In this document: positions 1 through 10,878 of the stretch, in pieces | Layout of the letters: every line of letters begins with the position of its first letter | How positions within the stretch are numbered: position 1 is the stretch's first letter | Made by a program: the position numbers and the translations under genes | Source: Neobacillus niacini | GTDB taxonomy: Bacteria > Bacillota > Bacilli > Bacillales > Cytobacillaceae | Assembly: GCF_000759675.1 (NCBI RefSeq) | Contig: NZ_BAWM01000005.1 | Coordinates: forward strand, 1-51,921 | Reading direction: 5' to 3' | Length of the DNA: 51,921 nucleotides | Notes under the pieces: model-generated | Told to the model about the DNA's origin: nothing | What the model saw: only the letters and a program-made list of their open reading frames with translations | Databases searched by the model: none

Positions 1-113
1 AAAAGTTACGTTGGCTTAGCTTTTATAAAAAGCTAAAAAATTGTTTGTTGACGTTCTTGTTTGTTTAGTTTTCAAAGAACAATTAATTCGTATCGCTCAA
101 AAGCGACTTTATC
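1..113 (-). ncRNA. rRNA operon leader (upstream of 16S)
   Basis: On the minus strand this is the transcribed leader leading to a 16S gene lying beyond the left edge. It carries the boxA-like antitermination motif GTTCTTTGAAAACT (67-80), followed by the ACAAGAACGTCAAC-type sequence usual before Bacillus 16S genes, and an 8-bp hairpin (17-24 with 28-35). No mature rRNA sequence is inside the window. Identification rests on motif recognition. Confidence 0.8.
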
Positions 114-142
114 ATCTTACCAAGTTATTAACTTAATGTCAA
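114..142 (-). promoter_or_regulatory. rRNA operon promoter P2 (sigma-A)
   Basis: Minus-strand -35 TTGACA (137-142), 17-bp spacer, -10 TAAGAT (114-119). It is the promoter nearer the 16S gene, about 40 bp before the boxA-like motif. Tandem promoters are the norm for Bacillus rRNA operons. Confidence 0.8.
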
Positions 143-198
143 CAACTTTTTAACTTCTTTTTTTAAAGAAGGTTGTTTGTTTCGCAACAACAGATATT

Positions 199-227
199 AA
201 TATACCACCATTGATTCCTCAGTGCAA
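199..227 (-). promoter_or_regulatory. rRNA operon promoter P1 (sigma-A)
   Basis: Minus-strand -35 TTGCAC (222-227), 17-bp spacer, -10 TATATT (199-204), about 85 bp upstream of P2. The pair fits the P1/P2 layout of Bacillus rRNA operons. Confidence 0.7.
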
Positions 228-293
228 TACCTTTTTAAACTTATTTGTCCAATATATTAAAATAATAATTTTCAAATATCTTTTATCAATAAA

Positions 294-322
294 ACAAAAA
301 AGCACTAGTTGCCCAGTGCTTT
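294..322 (-). terminator. lysS terminator
   Basis: Stem AGCACT (315-320) with AGTGCT (301-306) followed on the minus strand by a T run. It lies just past the lysS stop and separates lysS from the rRNA promoters. Confidence 0.85.
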
Positions 323-333
323 CTAAAATAATA

Positions 334-1824
<1,491 letters not shown>

Positions 1825-1944
1825 TCAACTCCAATTACTATCTTTTTATGTAAACCTTGGGTCCATGCCTGCGACATTCACTTTTTTCTACATACTTTAT
1901 TATTTTACACAAACTAGAGAATTCAGACATCAAAAAAGTCCTTT

Positions 1945-1976
1945 ATAAATAAAAACTGCCAGTTTTCACTGGCAGC
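1945..1976 (-). terminator. Terminator after dusB
   Basis: Perfect 8-bp stem CTGCCAGT/ACTGGCAG (1968-1975 with 1956-1963), tetraloop GAAA, then a T-rich tail on the minus strand. Ends the folP-folB-folK-yazB-dusB unit. Confidence 0.9.
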
Positions 1977-2026
1977 CTTGTGATTAAACAAAGTTATTAT
2001 AGAAAAAGAGTAGAGGTATGTCAAAT

Positions 2027-3025
2027 TTAGCCTACAGTTACTTGACTTTCCTTTTCTTCTACATCCGCAACCATATCATTTAACAACGTAACCAATTGAT
2101 CACGAGTATCACACTCATTAATCGCATTTCTTACTTTTGCATTGCCTCTTACACCTTTTAAATACCAAGCTGCATGCTTGCGCATTTCTCTAACCGCTAC
2201 ATCCTCATTTTTCAAAGCAATTAAACGGTCTAAGTGTAAAATACACACATCCATTTTTTCACGAACGGAAGGCTCGCCCATAAGTTTACCTGTTTCAAGG
2301 AATTGAACCGTGCGGTAAATCATCCATGGGTTTCCTAGAGCAGCTCTTCCTATCATAACTCCATCACAGCCAGTTTCTTCAAGCATTCTTTTCGCGTCTT
2401 GTGGAGTTTGCACATCACCATTCCCAATTAATGGGATGTTTATTGATTGCTTTACTTCTCTAATAATATCCCAGTTCGCATTTCCTTCATACATCTGAAC
2501 GCGTGTACGTCCATGAAGCGCAACTGCTTGACCGCCGGCTCTTTCTACTGCCTGTGCATTTTTTACAGCAAAAATATGGTCCTCGTCCCAGCCCATACGC
2601 ATTTTTACGGTTACTGGTTTTTCAACCGCCTCTACAACAGCTGATACCATCTCGTAAATTTTATCTGGGTCTAACAGCCATTTAGCACCAGCGTCACATT
2701 TTGTGATTTTTGGAACCGGACAGCCCATATTGATATCAATAATATCTGCATTCGTATTTTTATCTACGAATTGTGCTGCTTCCACAAGTGTTTTCTTTTC
2801 TCCGCCAAAGATTTGCAGGCTTAATGGTTTTTCACGTTCGTCGATGTAAAGCATATTCATCGTTTTTTCGTTTTTTAAGACGATTCCTTTATCACTGACC
2901 ATTTCCGCACAAACTAAGCCAGCCCCGAACTCTTTAACCGTTAAACGGAAGGCAGAGTTACATACACCAGCCATCGGCGCTAAAACGACTTGATTTTTCA
3001 TTTCAATATTGCCGATTTTCAACAT
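2027..3025 (-). CDS. dusB: tRNA-dihydrouridine synthase, DusB type
   Basis: FMN-dependent reductase that converts uridines of the tRNA D-loop region to dihydrouridine with NADPH. The TIM-barrel start LAPMAGVCNSAFR is near residue 17, the NMGCPVPKITKCDAGA segment holding the active-site cysteine near 99-115, and the flavin phosphate-binding IGNGDV and GVMIGRAALGNPW segments around 200-235. Length 332 aa is typical. The ATG follows GGGAGGT at good spacing, 18 bases after yazB. It is the last gene of the folate cluster and corresponds to B. subtilis yacF; which tRNA positions it modifies cannot be read from the sequence. Confidence 0.93.
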   Translation of the reverse strand: MLKIGNIEMKNQVVLAPMAGVCNSAFRLTVKEFGAGLVCAEMVSDKGIVLKNEKTMNMLYIDEREKPLSLQIFGGEKKTLVEAAQFVDKNTNADIIDINMGCPVPKITKCDAGAKWLLDPDKIYEMVSAVVEAVEKPVTVKMRMGWDEDHIFAVKNAQAVERAGGQAVALHGRTRVQMYEGNANWDIIREVKQSINIPLIGNGDVQTPQDAKRMLEETGCDGVMIGRAALGNPWMIYRTVQFLETGKLMGEPSVREKMDVCILHLDRLIALKNEDVAVREMRKHAAWYLKGVRGNAKVRNAINECDTRDQLVTLLNDMVADVEEKESQVTVG

Positions 3026-3043
3026 ATGATAATACCTCCCATT

Positions 3044-3250
3044 CTATTCATTTGGTGATAATTCTTCGATAGAAATATTTAAGGTTTGACCAATTTTCTT
3101 TAGCAACTCACCTGTAGGCAGGCGGTTTCCTCTTTCAATCTCCCCAATAATTGATACTGATACACCAAGTTCCTTCGAAAAGCTTTCCTGCGTGTAACCC
3201 TTTAGCTTCCGATAGGCTCGAATACGTCTTCCCCATTTTTCCGCTTCCAT
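3044..3250 (-). CDS. yazB: Small XRE-family HTH DNA-binding protein (YazB)
   Basis: A 68-aa protein that is nearly all a Cro/C1-type helix-turn-helix (residues 6-61: RIRAYRKLKGYTQESF, then SVSIIGEIERG). Its ATG lies inside the 3' end of folK, 49 bases before the folK stop in another frame, and has its own AAGGAG eight bases upstream. The same overlap and position are known in B. subtilis. Target genes are unknown; the cluster position suggests only co-expression with folate genes. Confidence 0.85.
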   Translation of the reverse strand: MEAEKWGRRIRAYRKLKGYTQESFSKELGVSVSIIGEIERGNRLPTGELLKKIGQTLNISIEELSPNE

Positions 3251-3729
3251 ATTCGGACTCCTTCTTTGTTAGGTAATTCGTTGATCCATGCTTCAAGTGG
3301 TTTTTCTATATTTGGAATGATTATGTCAGGTTTAATCTCTGCCAAAGGAATCATGACAAAATTCCGCTCTAGCATCCGTGGATGCGGAATAATAAGTTTC
3401 TCTGATTTAATATTTTCTTGGTTATAGAGGAGAATGTCAAGGTCAATTGTTCTTGGTCCCCACACAATTTCCCTTTTTCTCCCAAGTTCTAATTCAACTT
3501 TTAAACAAAAATCTAATAATTCTAAGGCGCTCCAGTCAGTCTGGATCTCGATCACCATATTTAAAAATAAATCTTGTTCCTCATATCCAACAGGATCTGT
3601 TTCATAAACAGAGGAGGTATTTACCAACTGAATTTTTGGATGTTTTGCTAGGCATTCAATGGCTTTCGATAAATAATCATACCTATTTTCGATATTAGAT
3701 CCAAGGGCAACAAATGCTTTATTTCCCAT
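3202..3729 (-). CDS. folK: 2-amino-4-hydroxy-6-hydroxymethyldihydropteridine pyrophosphokinase
   Basis: Transfers pyrophosphate from ATP to 6-hydroxymethyl-7,8-dihydropterin, giving the substrate of dihydropteroate synthase. HPPK signatures are visible: ALGSNIENR near the N-terminus, SSVYETDPVGYEEQDLFLN around 40-58, and the family signature WGPRTIDLDIL at about 95-105. 175 aa, slightly longer than E. coli FolK. The start codon is two bases after the folB stop, with GAGGAG in the folB 3' end. It overlaps yazB at its 3' end. Confidence 0.95.
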   Translation of the reverse strand: MGNKAFVALGSNIENRYDYLSKAIECLAKHPKIQLVNTSSVYETDPVGYEEQDLFLNMVIEIQTDWSALELLDFCLKVELELGRKREIVWGPRTIDLDILLYNQENIKSEKLIIPHPRMLERNFVMIPLAEIKPDIIIPNIEKPLEAWINELPNKEGVRIWKRKNGEDVFEPIGS

Positions 3730-3731
3730 AT

Positions 3732-4100
3732 TTATCTTCTCCTCGTAATTTCTACTGCAACGGACCGATAGTGACCAGGGATTGGTGGATCTGGTTTGAT
3801 TACCTTTATTGATACTTCAGAAACAAGAGTAAATTGCTTCAAAACGTTTTCTGCAATTTTTTCTGCAACAGCTTCAACAAGCTTATACGACTTTCCCTCT
3901 ACAACCTCTTTACACACCTGAAATAACTCACCATAGTTTACCGAATGTTCTAGTTCATCTGTTACACCGGCTTTTTTTAAATCTACTAGAACCATTAAAT
4001 CGACGATAAATCGCTGTCCAAGTTTGTTTTCTTCAGGAAAAACACCATGATAACCGTAGAATTCCATTTGATTTACCAATATTTTATCCACGGCTGACAC
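3732..4100 (-). CDS. folB: Dihydroneopterin aldolase
   Basis: Cleaves 7,8-dihydroneopterin to 6-hydroxymethyl-7,8-dihydropterin and glycolaldehyde. The 122-aa sequence has the N-terminal FYGYHGVFPEE motif with the substrate-binding glutamate, the YGELFQV segment and the conserved lysine-containing IKVIKPDPPIPGH near the C-terminus. It starts inside folP (17-bp overlap) and is followed two bases later by folK, so translation is probably coupled. Confidence 0.95.
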   Translation of the reverse strand: MSAVDKILVNQMEFYGYHGVFPEENKLGQRFIVDLMVLVDLKKAGVTDELEHSVNYGELFQVCKEVVEGKSYKLVEAVAEKIAENVLKQFTLVSEVSIKVIKPDPPIPGHYRSVAVEITRRR

Positions 4101-4929
4101 CCTTCCCGATTAGAACATCCATCATTTTTGCCATTCTGCTCATTTCCTTAACATCATGAATACGAATGATTTGACATCCCTTTTGAATACCAAAGCATAC
4201 CGTTGCCCCTGTACCTTCCATCCTTTCACTTACCGGAAGATCTAGCGCTTGTCCAATCATGGATTTTTTTGATGTCCCTAAAAGAACAGGATATCCTAGT
4301 GCGGTTAGCGTATCTAAGTTTTGCATCATCAAAATGTTCTCATTCAAGTCTTTAGCAAAACCAATTCCTGGGTCTAAAATAATCTGATCATCTCGTACAC
4401 CTGCCTGTTTTACGATGTTAATACTCTCGTACAGGTCATTTAATACGTCTCTAATAAAAAAGGAGTAGTTTCGATCATGTCGATTATGCATTAGGATAAT
4501 CGGAACATTATACTCTGCAGCAACAGCTGCGATTTTATCATCAGCCTTAGCTCCCCATATATCATTAATAATATGGGCACCAGCCTCAATCGCTCTTTGA
4601 GCAACCTTTGCTTTATATGTATCGATGGAGATAGGAACATTTACATGCTTAGAAATTGCCTCTATGACTGGAACAATACGCGCAATTTCATCCTCTTCAG
4701 AAATAACTGTATATCCTGGACGTGTTGATTCACCGCCAATATCAATGATATCAGCTCCATTTTTAACCATTTCTTTGGCATGCTCAACGGCCTGATCAAT
4801 ATTGTTATATTTTCCCCCATCTGAGAAAGAATCAGGGGTTGCATTTAAAATCCCCATAATATAGGTTTTTTTACTGAAATCCAAATGATATGGTCCGCAT
4901 TTAATACTGTAATCTCCAGATGTATGCAC
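4084..4929 (-). CDS. folP: Dihydropteroate synthase
   Basis: Condenses 6-hydroxymethyldihydropterin pyrophosphate with p-aminobenzoate; target of sulfonamides (B. subtilis sul). TIM barrel with MGILNATPDSFSDGG (about 23-37), IDIGGESTRPG and SIDTYKA motifs. A longer TTG-initiated frame exists, but GGAGG sits nine bases before a GTG at 4927-4929, so I chose the GTG (281 aa; B. subtilis 285). A terminator and promoter separate it from cysK. The p-aminobenzoate genes that precede it in B. subtilis are missing here. Confidence 0.95.
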   Translation of the reverse strand: MHTSGDYSIKCGPYHLDFSKKTYIMGILNATPDSFSDGGKYNNIDQAVEHAKEMVKNGADIIDIGGESTRPGYTVISEEDEIARIVPVIEAISKHVNVPISIDTYKAKVAQRAIEAGAHIINDIWGAKADDKIAAVAAEYNVPIILMHNRHDRNYSFFIRDVLNDLYESINIVKQAGVRDDQIILDPGIGFAKDLNENILMMQNLDTLTALGYPVLLGTSKKSMIGQALDLPVSERMEGTGATVCFGIQKGCQIIRIHDVKEMSRMAKMMDVLIGKGVSRG

Positions 4930-4965
4930 CCTTAAAAACCTCCACTTAAATTGTTTACTTCTTAC

Positions 4966-4995
4966 ATCATACAAGAAGATTGTTTTTTAAAGCAA
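4966..4995 (-). promoter_or_regulatory. Putative sigma-A promoter of the folP operon
   Basis: Minus-strand TTGCTT (4990-4995), 18-bp spacer, TATGAT (4966-4971). The -35 overlaps the T-tract of the cysK terminator, so the folate genes would start anew right after cysK ends. Match quality is moderate. Confidence 0.5.
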
Positions 4996-5030
4996 AAAAA
5001 AGAGGCATTAGCTTTAAGCTAGAACCTCTT
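4993..5030 (-). terminator. cysK terminator
   Basis: Hairpin with AGAGG/CCTCT outer stem (5025-5029 with 5001-5005) and TAGCT/AGCTA inner stem, followed by eight T on the minus strand. Confidence 0.9.
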
Positions 5031-5042
5031 CCGAGTTACTAA

Positions 5043-5969
5043 TTATCCTTCATATTGGTAAAGAGGTGTACTTAAATAACGTTCTCCATTATCAGGAATA
5101 ATGGCAAGTACCTTTTTACCTTTTCCAAGTTTCTTAGCAACTTCTAAAGCGGCATGGATAGCTGCTCCTGAGGAAATTCCACCTAGGATTCCTTCTTCTT
5201 TTGCTGCTCGGCGCGAAGCAGTGAAAGCATCTTCCGCTTGAACTTGGATGACTTCATCATATACTTCTGTATTTAAAACTGCTGGAACAAATCCTGCGCC
5301 AATTCCTTGAATCTTGTGTGGACCTGGCTTACCACCTGATAGTACCGGTGAATCAGTAGGCTCTACAGCATAAATTTTTACATTTGGGAACTTCTCACGA
5401 AGCACTTCTCCTGCACCTGTAATGGTTCCGCCAGTACCGATACCTGAAATAAATGCGTCAAGTTGATCCATTTGTTCTACAATTTCCTTACCAGTAGTTT
5501 TACGGTGTACTTCAGGATTTGCTTCATTTTCGAATTGTTGCGGTACGAAGTATCCGTTTTCAGCAGCAAGTGCATTCGCTTTTGCAATAGCACCTTTCAT
5601 TCCTTCAGGTCCAGGAGTAAGAACTAGCTCTGCACCGTAAGCACGAAGTAAGTTTCTTCTTTCTAAGCTCATTGTTTCAGGCATAACAAAAATTGCTTTG
5701 TAACCTTTAGCTGCTGCAATCATAGCTAAACCGATACCTGTATTTCCACTTGTAGGTTCAATAATTGTATCGACTCCAGGTTTAATTAGACCCTTCTCTT
5801 CCGCAGCTTCAATCATTGCCAAAGCAATACGGTCTTTTACACTACTGCCAGGGTTGAAATACTCAAGCTTTAAATAAACCTCTGCGCTGTTTTCATCTAC
5901 TAATCTGTTTAATTTAACAATAGGAGTTTGACCAACTAATTCTGCAACTGAATTCGCTACACGTACCAT
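5043..5969 (-). CDS. cysK: Cysteine synthase (O-acetylserine sulfhydrylase A)
   Basis: PLP enzyme making L-cysteine from O-acetylserine and sulfide. PLP lysine in NPGSSVKDR (K45), substrate loop TSGNTG, phosphate-binding loop [10 protein letters not shown] around 175-185, and C-terminal GISSGAA. 308 aa as in the B. subtilis enzyme. ATG preceded by AGAGGTG. Monocistronic: its own promoter upstream and a strong terminator downstream. In B. subtilis CysK also partners the repressor CymR; see the possible CymR-like site upstream. Confidence 0.96.
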   Translation of the reverse strand: MVRVANSVAELVGQTPIVKLNRLVDENSAEVYLKLEYFNPGSSVKDRIALAMIEAAEEKGLIKPGVDTIIEPTSGNTGIGLAMIAAAKGYKAIFVMPETMSLERRNLLRAYGAELVLTPGPEGMKGAIAKANALAAENGYFVPQQFENEANPEVHRKTTGKEIVEQMDQLDAFISGIGTGGTITGAGEVLREKFPNVKIYAVEPTDSPVLSGGKPGPHKIQGIGAGFVPAVLNTEVYDEVIQVQAEDAFTASRRAAKEEGILGGISSGAAIHAALEVAKKLGKGKKVLAIIPDNGERYLSTPLYQYEG

Positions 5970-6017
5970 TAGAGCACCTCTTTCTTTATTCCGAGTATTT
6001 TTATTGGTATTATTATG

Positions 6018-6047
6018 AATTTATCAGTTTTCTACTTGTTTTGTCAA
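6018..6047 (-). promoter_or_regulatory. cysK promoter (sigma-A)
   Basis: Minus-strand TTGACA (6042-6047), 18-bp spacer, TAAATT (6018-6023). Downstream of the -10 lies ATACCAAT, then GGAAT about ten bases later, which recalls a CymR operator; I could not verify the consensus spacing. Confidence 0.7.
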
Positions 6048-6099
6048 CCATTTTACGCAGCAAAAATTCCAAATTTATCAATACACTTTTAGAATTAAT

Positions 6100-6133
6100 T
6101 ATTAATAAAAGCACAGAAAATGTCTCTGTGCTT
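6100..6133 (-). terminator. Terminator after yacD
   Basis: Perfect 8-bp stem AGCACAGA/TCTGTGCT (6125-6132 with 6110-6117), then a T-rich tail. Ends the coaX-hslO-yacD unit four bases past the yacD stop. Confidence 0.9.
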
Positions 6134-6136
6134 CTC

Positions 6137-7033
6137 TTAGTTTGTATCTTTATTACCGTAAAACCAGTCTACCTTTGCTTCTTCCCAAAAGGTTGTGGCA
6201 GACGCTGAAGTTTTCATTTGTTCTAGTGCAATTTCTCGGCGAATTTGTTGTTTAACATCGTCATAAGAATACTTTTTACCCTTTATTTTTCCTTCAAGTT
6301 TAACAATCGCATATCCCTGTTCCACTTTGATAGGGTCACTCCAAGCATCTTTTTTTAACTTCTTTGCTGCTTGTAAGTACTCTGAAGGATACCGTTCTTC
6401 CCCGTCCATCAAATATCCAATATCTCCACCCTCATTAGCAGAAAATTCTTCAACTGATCGTTCCATAGCCAGTGCTGAGAAACTAGAACCTTGCGATAAT
6501 TCCTTTAGCGCCTTTTCTGCTTCATCACTTGATTTCACAATAATATGTGATAAATGATAGGCGTCAGGGATGGTAAAGAGTTCTTTATTCGCTTCGAAAT
6601 AAGCTTTCATCTCTTTTTCAGAGACCTTTACATCTCTTGTCAGGATTTCTTCCTGCAGCAGACTGTTACGAATATGCTCTTTCCATTTATTTTCAGTCGT
6701 CTTTTTATTTTCACTTGGCGAGCTGTATGTAGTTTGAAGGATTCTATATTCGCGGTCCACGTCTTTTTCAGATACCTGAATGTTATATTTGTCAGCCATC
6801 TCTTTAATCACTTTTTGGTCAATCATATCTTTTAGTACATCTTTTCCGTATCTTGACTCTAATTCGTTGAGCCATTCTTGTCTTGATATTTTACTTTCCC
6901 CCACTGTTGCGACTACTTCTTCACTTAAAGCAGTCCCGCTTAACTCTTTTACTTTCGAAAGGAAAAAGACAATCGTTAGACAGTTCAACAGAATAAGTGC
7001 TGCAATAACCATCCATAGCTGCTTCCGCCTCAA
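6137..7033 (-). CDS. yacD: Membrane-anchored parvulin-type peptidyl-prolyl isomerase (YacD)
   Basis: 298-aa PrsA-like protein. Residues 7-27 form a hydrophobic N-terminal membrane segment after RRK; then a SurA-N-like helical region (about 40-140) and a rotamase/PPIC domain (about 150-250) beginning YHLSHIIVKSSDEAEKAL. It presumably assists folding outside the membrane. A cysteine (LILLNC) lies inside the hydrophobic segment, but it is not a convincing lipobox, so anchoring by the uncleaved helix is likelier. Starts at TTG five bases after GGAGG; an ATG seven codons later is possible but would cut the positive N-terminus. Function of YacD is not established. Confidence 0.85.
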   Translation of the reverse strand: MRRKQLWMVIAALILLNCLTIVFFLSKVKELSGTALSEEVVATVGESKISRQEWLNELESRYGKDVLKDMIDQKVIKEMADKYNIQVSEKDVDREYRILQTTYSSPSENKKTTENKWKEHIRNSLLQEEILTRDVKVSEKEMKAYFEANKELFTIPDAYHLSHIIVKSSDEAEKALKELSQGSSFSALAMERSVEEFSANEGGDIGYLMDGEERYPSEYLQAAKKLKKDAWSDPIKVEQGYAIVKLEGKIKGKKYSYDDVKQQIRREIALEQMKTSASATTFWEEAKVDWFYGNKDTN

Positions 7034-7054
7034 CTACTCCTCCCCCCGCACTTT

Positions 7055-7933
7055 TTATTTTGCCTGACTTTTTAATTCCTCTAATTCTTCCCTTGTGAAA
7101 AGATATTTTTCATTACAAAAGTGACAGTGAGCTTCTGCCTGTCCATCTTCAATTATCATATCCTCAATTTCACCTTGACCTAGACCAACAATCGCATCAG
7201 CGAAACGATTCTTAGAACAGACACATTTAAATTGAACAGGCATTGCTTCTAGAACATTTACCTGTTCCTTCCCAAACAGCTCCTCCAAAATTTCTTCAGG
7301 GGTAAGACCTTGCTTTACTAATGTTGAAATCGGAGGAATCGTTTTTAAACGCTCCTCTACCTTGGTAATGGTTTCATCCTTTATTCCCGGCATTAGTTGA
7401 AAAATAAATCCACCTGCCGCAAGAATGGTATCATCAGGATTTACCAGGACACCTACTCCAACCGAGGAAGGTACCTGTTCCGAAGTAGCAAAGTAGTAGG
7501 TGAAGTCTTCCCCTAATTCTCCAGAGACGATTGGTACAAGACCCGAGAAAAAGTCACGAAGACCAGTATCTTTAACGACAGATAATGTACCATCAGTGCC
7601 AACCGCGCGGCGAACATCTAACTTGCCATGCTCATTTGCTTCAAAGTCTACTTGGGGATTTGATACATAGCCACGAACATCACCTTTTGCATTACTATCC
7701 ACTAAGATGACGCCAATCGGGCCGCCCCCATCAATTTTAATCGTTAGTTTGTCTTCGCCCTTCAACATTGCTCCCATCATTACACCAGCAGTTAGAGAAC
7801 GTCCTAAGGCTGCTGAGGCTGTGCGCCATGTTTCGTGTCTACGCTGGGCTTCAGAAACTACTTCAGTCGTACGGACAGCATATGCTCTTATTTGACCTTC
7901 ATAAGCCAAAGCCTTTACTAAATAATCAGTCAT
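7055..7933 (-). CDS. hslO: Redox-regulated molecular chaperone Hsp33
   Basis: Holdase chaperone activated by oxidation in the cytoplasm. The four zinc-ligand cysteines of the redox switch are present near the C-terminus: CVC (about residues 237-239) and CHFC (about 270-273). N-terminal core starts [15 protein letters not shown]. 292 aa, as in B. subtilis. Follows coaX by 14 bases and precedes yacD by 21, so the three are probably one operon. Confidence 0.95.
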   Translation of the reverse strand: MTDYLVKALAYEGQIRAYAVRTTEVVSEAQRRHETWRTASAALGRSLTAGVMMGAMLKGEDKLTIKIDGGGPIGVILVDSNAKGDVRGYVSNPQVDFEANEHGKLDVRRAVGTDGTLSVVKDTGLRDFFSGLVPIVSGELGEDFTYYFATSEQVPSSVGVGVLVNPDDTILAAGGFIFQLMPGIKDETITKVEERLKTIPPISTLVKQGLTPEEILEELFGKEQVNVLEAMPVQFKCVCSKNRFADAIVGLGQGEIEDMIIEDGQAEAHCHFCNEKYLFTREELEELKSQAK

Positions 7934-7947
7934 TATGTAACTCCTTT

Positions 7948-8733
7948 CTAGTTGCTACTTCTTATAGTATCCATATTCCTCTTATAGATTAACTGCAATC
8001 CTTTTAAAGTTAAAAATGGATCGACGATATCAATAATCTTTGATTCTTGGGCTATTAAGGAAGATAATCCTCCAGTCGCAATGACTGTTGGTTTTTGATC
8101 ACTCTGATCCATCATTCTTTTAACAATCCCCTCGACCTGACCTACATACCCGTAGACAATTCCCGCCTGCATGGCCGCAACTGTATTTTTACCAATAACG
8201 CCTTCAGGATGTGCAATATCTATCCTCGGCAGTTTTGCAGCCTTCGAATATAGTGCCTCTGTCGAAATACCAATCCCAGGAGCAATAGCCCCTCCCATAT
8301 ACTGACGCTGTTCATTGATGTAGCAATAAGTCGTAGCTGTACCAAAATCGACTATAATCAATGGACTGCCATATTCATGAATAGCAGCAACCGCATTAAC
8401 AATTCGGTCAGCCCCTACTTCTTTAGGGTTTTCATATTTAATATTTAGCCCCGTTTTCATCCCAGGTCCAACTACTAATGGGGTAAGCTGAAAATATTTT
8501 TTGCACATTCTTTCTAGGGCAAACATGATAGGTGGAACGACAGATGAAATGATAATTCCATCAATTTGAGAAAACGAAAGGCCTGAAGCATCAAAAAGGG
8601 ATTTAATAATCATCCCGAATTCATCTTCTGTTCGGTTTCGGTTCGTTTCTACACGCCAGTGATATTTAAGTTCTTCCCCTTTATATACACCTAAAACAGT
8701 ATTTGTATTACCTACGTCAAATACGAAAATCAA
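7948..8733 (-). CDS. coaX: Type III pantothenate kinase
   Basis: First step of coenzyme A synthesis: ATP-dependent phosphorylation of pantothenate. The ASKHA-fold phosphate motif [11 protein letters not shown] is at the N-terminus; [22 protein letters not shown] and GGAIAPGIG follow. A GTG three codons upstream is possible (8740-8742), but family members start a few residues before DVGNTNT and the TTG at 8731-8733 has a weak GTGAG eight bases upstream, so the TTG is preferred. First gene of a probable coaX-hslO-yacD operon. Confidence 0.94.
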   Translation of the reverse strand: MIFVFDVGNTNTVLGVYKGEELKYHWRVETNRNRTEDEFGMIIKSLFDASGLSFSQIDGIIISSVVPPIMFALERMCKKYFQLTPLVVGPGMKTGLNIKYENPKEVGADRIVNAVAAIHEYGSPLIIVDFGTATTYCYINEQRQYMGGAIAPGIGISTEALYSKAAKLPRIDIAHPEGVIGKNTVAAMQAGIVYGYVGQVEGIVKRMMDQSDQKPTVIATGGLSSLIAQESKIIDIVDPFLTLKGLQLIYKRNMDTIRSSN

Positions 8734-8802
8734 AAGAATCACTCACTTTTCTGATATTTCTTTGATCATACTGCAAACATCATATCATAATTACTTTTTA
8801 TC

Positions 8803-8837
8803 GTGAAAAAAAGAGTGCTTTTTTGTAAGCACTCTTT
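8803..8837 (-). terminator. ftsH terminator
   Basis: Perfect 10-bp stem AAGAGTGCTT/AAGCACTCTT (8827-8836 with 8811-8820) followed by seven T on the minus strand. Confidence 0.93.
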
Positions 8838-8844
8838 AAGAAAA

Positions 8845-10791
8845 CTACTTTTCATCCTTTTCAGAAGTCTGGCTGGCAGAATCTTCATCCTTTTTAGTAT
8901 TAATCGTTACTTTTACGTCATCTGACTTTTTAGTATCAACTTTAATACCTTCTAACTCCGATGCAGACTCAGGCATACGTCCATTTTCAATTAAATACTC
9001 AATTTGTTCTGCATTAAGCGTTTCGACTTCAAGAAGAGTCTTAGCAATCAGATCGAGTTTATCTCGATTCTCAGTAAGAATAGTTTTAGCTCTTTCATAA
9101 CATTCTTTAAGAATGCGTTGAATTTCAAGGTCAATTTCAAAGGCAATGGCATCAGAATAGTTTTGCTCATTATGAATGTCACGTCCTAAGAATACTTGCC
9201 CGCCAGAAGCTTGACCGAACTGTCCAACTCCAAGCTTGTCACTCATACCAAATTCAGTGACCATTCTGCGAGCAATCCCTGTTGCACGTTGGAAATCGTT
9301 GTGAGCACCAGTACTTACTTCACCAAAAACAATCTCTTCCGCAACACGTCCGCCTAATAAACCAACGATTTTATCAAGTAATTCAGGTTTAGTCATAAAG
9401 TAGCGATCTTCCCTTGGAAGCATAACTGCGTATCCGCCTGCTTGACCACGAGGGACAATCGTAACCTTGTGAACCATGTCTGCTTCATTTAGTACCAAAC
9501 CAATTACCGTATGTCCACCTTCATGGAAAGCAACAATATTGCGTTCTTTCTTTGAGATAACACGAGTCTTTTTAGCAGGACCGGCAATTACCCTGTCAGT
9601 TGCTTCATCAATATCTTCCATGTCGACCTTTTTCTTATTCTGACGTGCAGCAACTAAGGCCGCCTCATTTAATAAGTTTTCTAAGTCTGCACCAGAAAAA
9701 CCAGGTGTTCGCATAGCAATATTTTTTAAGTTAACTGATTCATCTAACGGTTTGTTCTTTGCATGTACTTTTAGGACTGCTTCACGACCATTTACATCTG
9801 GACGGTCAACTGTGATTTGACGGTCAAAACGTCCTGGGCGTAATAATGCAGGGTCAAGAATGTCCGGACGATTGGTTGCGGCAATAATGATGATTCCTTC
9901 ATTAGCACCAAATCCATCCATTTCAACTAATAATTGATTCAATGTTTGCTCTCGTTCATCGTGACCGCCGCCTAAACCAGCACCACGTTGACGACCAACA
10001 GCGTCAATTTCATCGATAAAAATGATACAAGGAGCATTTTTCTTAGCATTTTCAAACAAATCACGTACACGGGATGCACCGACCCCGACAAACATTTCAA
10101 CGAAGTCAGAACCACTAATGGAGAAGAAAGGTACACCAGCTTCACCTGCTACTGCACGTGCAAGTAATGTTTTACCTGTTCCTGGAGGTCCAACAAGAAG
10201 GACTCCTTTTGGAATACGTGCACCAAGTTCAGCAAACTTTCTCGGATCCTTTAGGAATTCTACCACTTCGACTAATTCTTGTTTCTCTTCATCTGCACCA
10301 GCAACATCCTTAAAACGTGCTTTCTTCTTATCATCGTTATAAAGCTTTGCTTTACTCTTACCAAAATTCATGACACGGCTGCCGCCGCCTTGAGCTTGGT
10401 TTAATAAGAAGAAGAATAAGATAAAGATAATCACAAATGGAATAATGGAGGTGAAGAATGTTACCCAGCCGCTGGTTTCCTTGGCAGGCATTACTTCTAC
10501 CGTCGAGCCTGCTGCATCAATACGTTCTAGAATTTTCTCACTGTTTGGAACGTACGTTAAAAAGTTCTTACCGCCTTTTACCTCTTTTTCAAACTGCCCC
10601 CGAACTTCAAATACCCCACGTTCAGGCTGCATAGAAAATGAATCCACTTCATTTTTTTCTAAATGTGCTACAAACTCATTGTAGGAAATGTTATCCGTAG
10701 GTTCATTGCTGCCATTAAAGAAGCTTACCACGCCAATTATGACTAAAAATATCAATAAATAAAAGATGGTATTACGGAAAATCCGATTCAT
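8845..10791 (-). CDS. ftsH: ATP-dependent zinc metalloprotease FtsH
   Basis: Hexameric membrane AAA+ protease degrading membrane and regulatory proteins; needed for sporulation in B. subtilis. Two membrane helices (about 7-25 and 108-132) flank an extracytoplasmic domain. Walker A GPPGTGKT near 200, Walker B IIFIDEID, second-region-of-homology arginines ([18 protein letters not shown]), zinc site HEGGH near 425, and a charged C-terminal tail rich in K, D and S. 648 aa (B. subtilis 637). GGAGGAGG precedes the ATG. Follows hprT by 87 bases. Confidence 0.97.
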   Translation of the reverse strand: MNRIFRNTIFYLLIFLVIIGVVSFFNGSNEPTDNISYNEFVAHLEKNEVDSFSMQPERGVFEVRGQFEKEVKGGKNFLTYVPNSEKILERIDAAGSTVEVMPAKETSGWVTFFTSIIPFVIIFILFFFLLNQAQGGGSRVMNFGKSKAKLYNDDKKKARFKDVAGADEEKQELVEVVEFLKDPRKFAELGARIPKGVLLVGPPGTGKTLLARAVAGEAGVPFFSISGSDFVEMFVGVGASRVRDLFENAKKNAPCIIFIDEIDAVGRQRGAGLGGGHDEREQTLNQLLVEMDGFGANEGIIIIAATNRPDILDPALLRPGRFDRQITVDRPDVNGREAVLKVHAKNKPLDESVNLKNIAMRTPGFSGADLENLLNEAALVAARQNKKKVDMEDIDEATDRVIAGPAKKTRVISKKERNIVAFHEGGHTVIGLVLNEADMVHKVTIVPRGQAGGYAVMLPREDRYFMTKPELLDKIVGLLGGRVAEEIVFGEVSTGAHNDFQRATGIARRMVTEFGMSDKLGVGQFGQASGGQVFLGRDIHNEQNYSDAIAFEIDLEIQRILKECYERAKTILTENRDKLDLIAKTLLEVETLNAEQIEYLIENGRMPESASELEGIKVDTKKSDDVKVTINTKKDEDSASQTSEKDEK

Positions 10792-10878
10792 CTCTTACCT
10801 CCTCCCGCGATAAAAACTTTTTTAGATAGTATCATAGAAAATCATTCCAATTCTTAAATTTCTCTTGTTTTAGTTTCC

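Noticed and set aside
5970..6060. T-box or SAM riboswitch at cysK
   Set aside because: The leader is too short and lacks a terminator hairpin; only an operator-like sequence was seen.
10022..10342. Plus-strand frame of 106 codons opposite ftsH
   Set aside because: Antisense to the conserved AAA+ domain and without similarity or a start signal.
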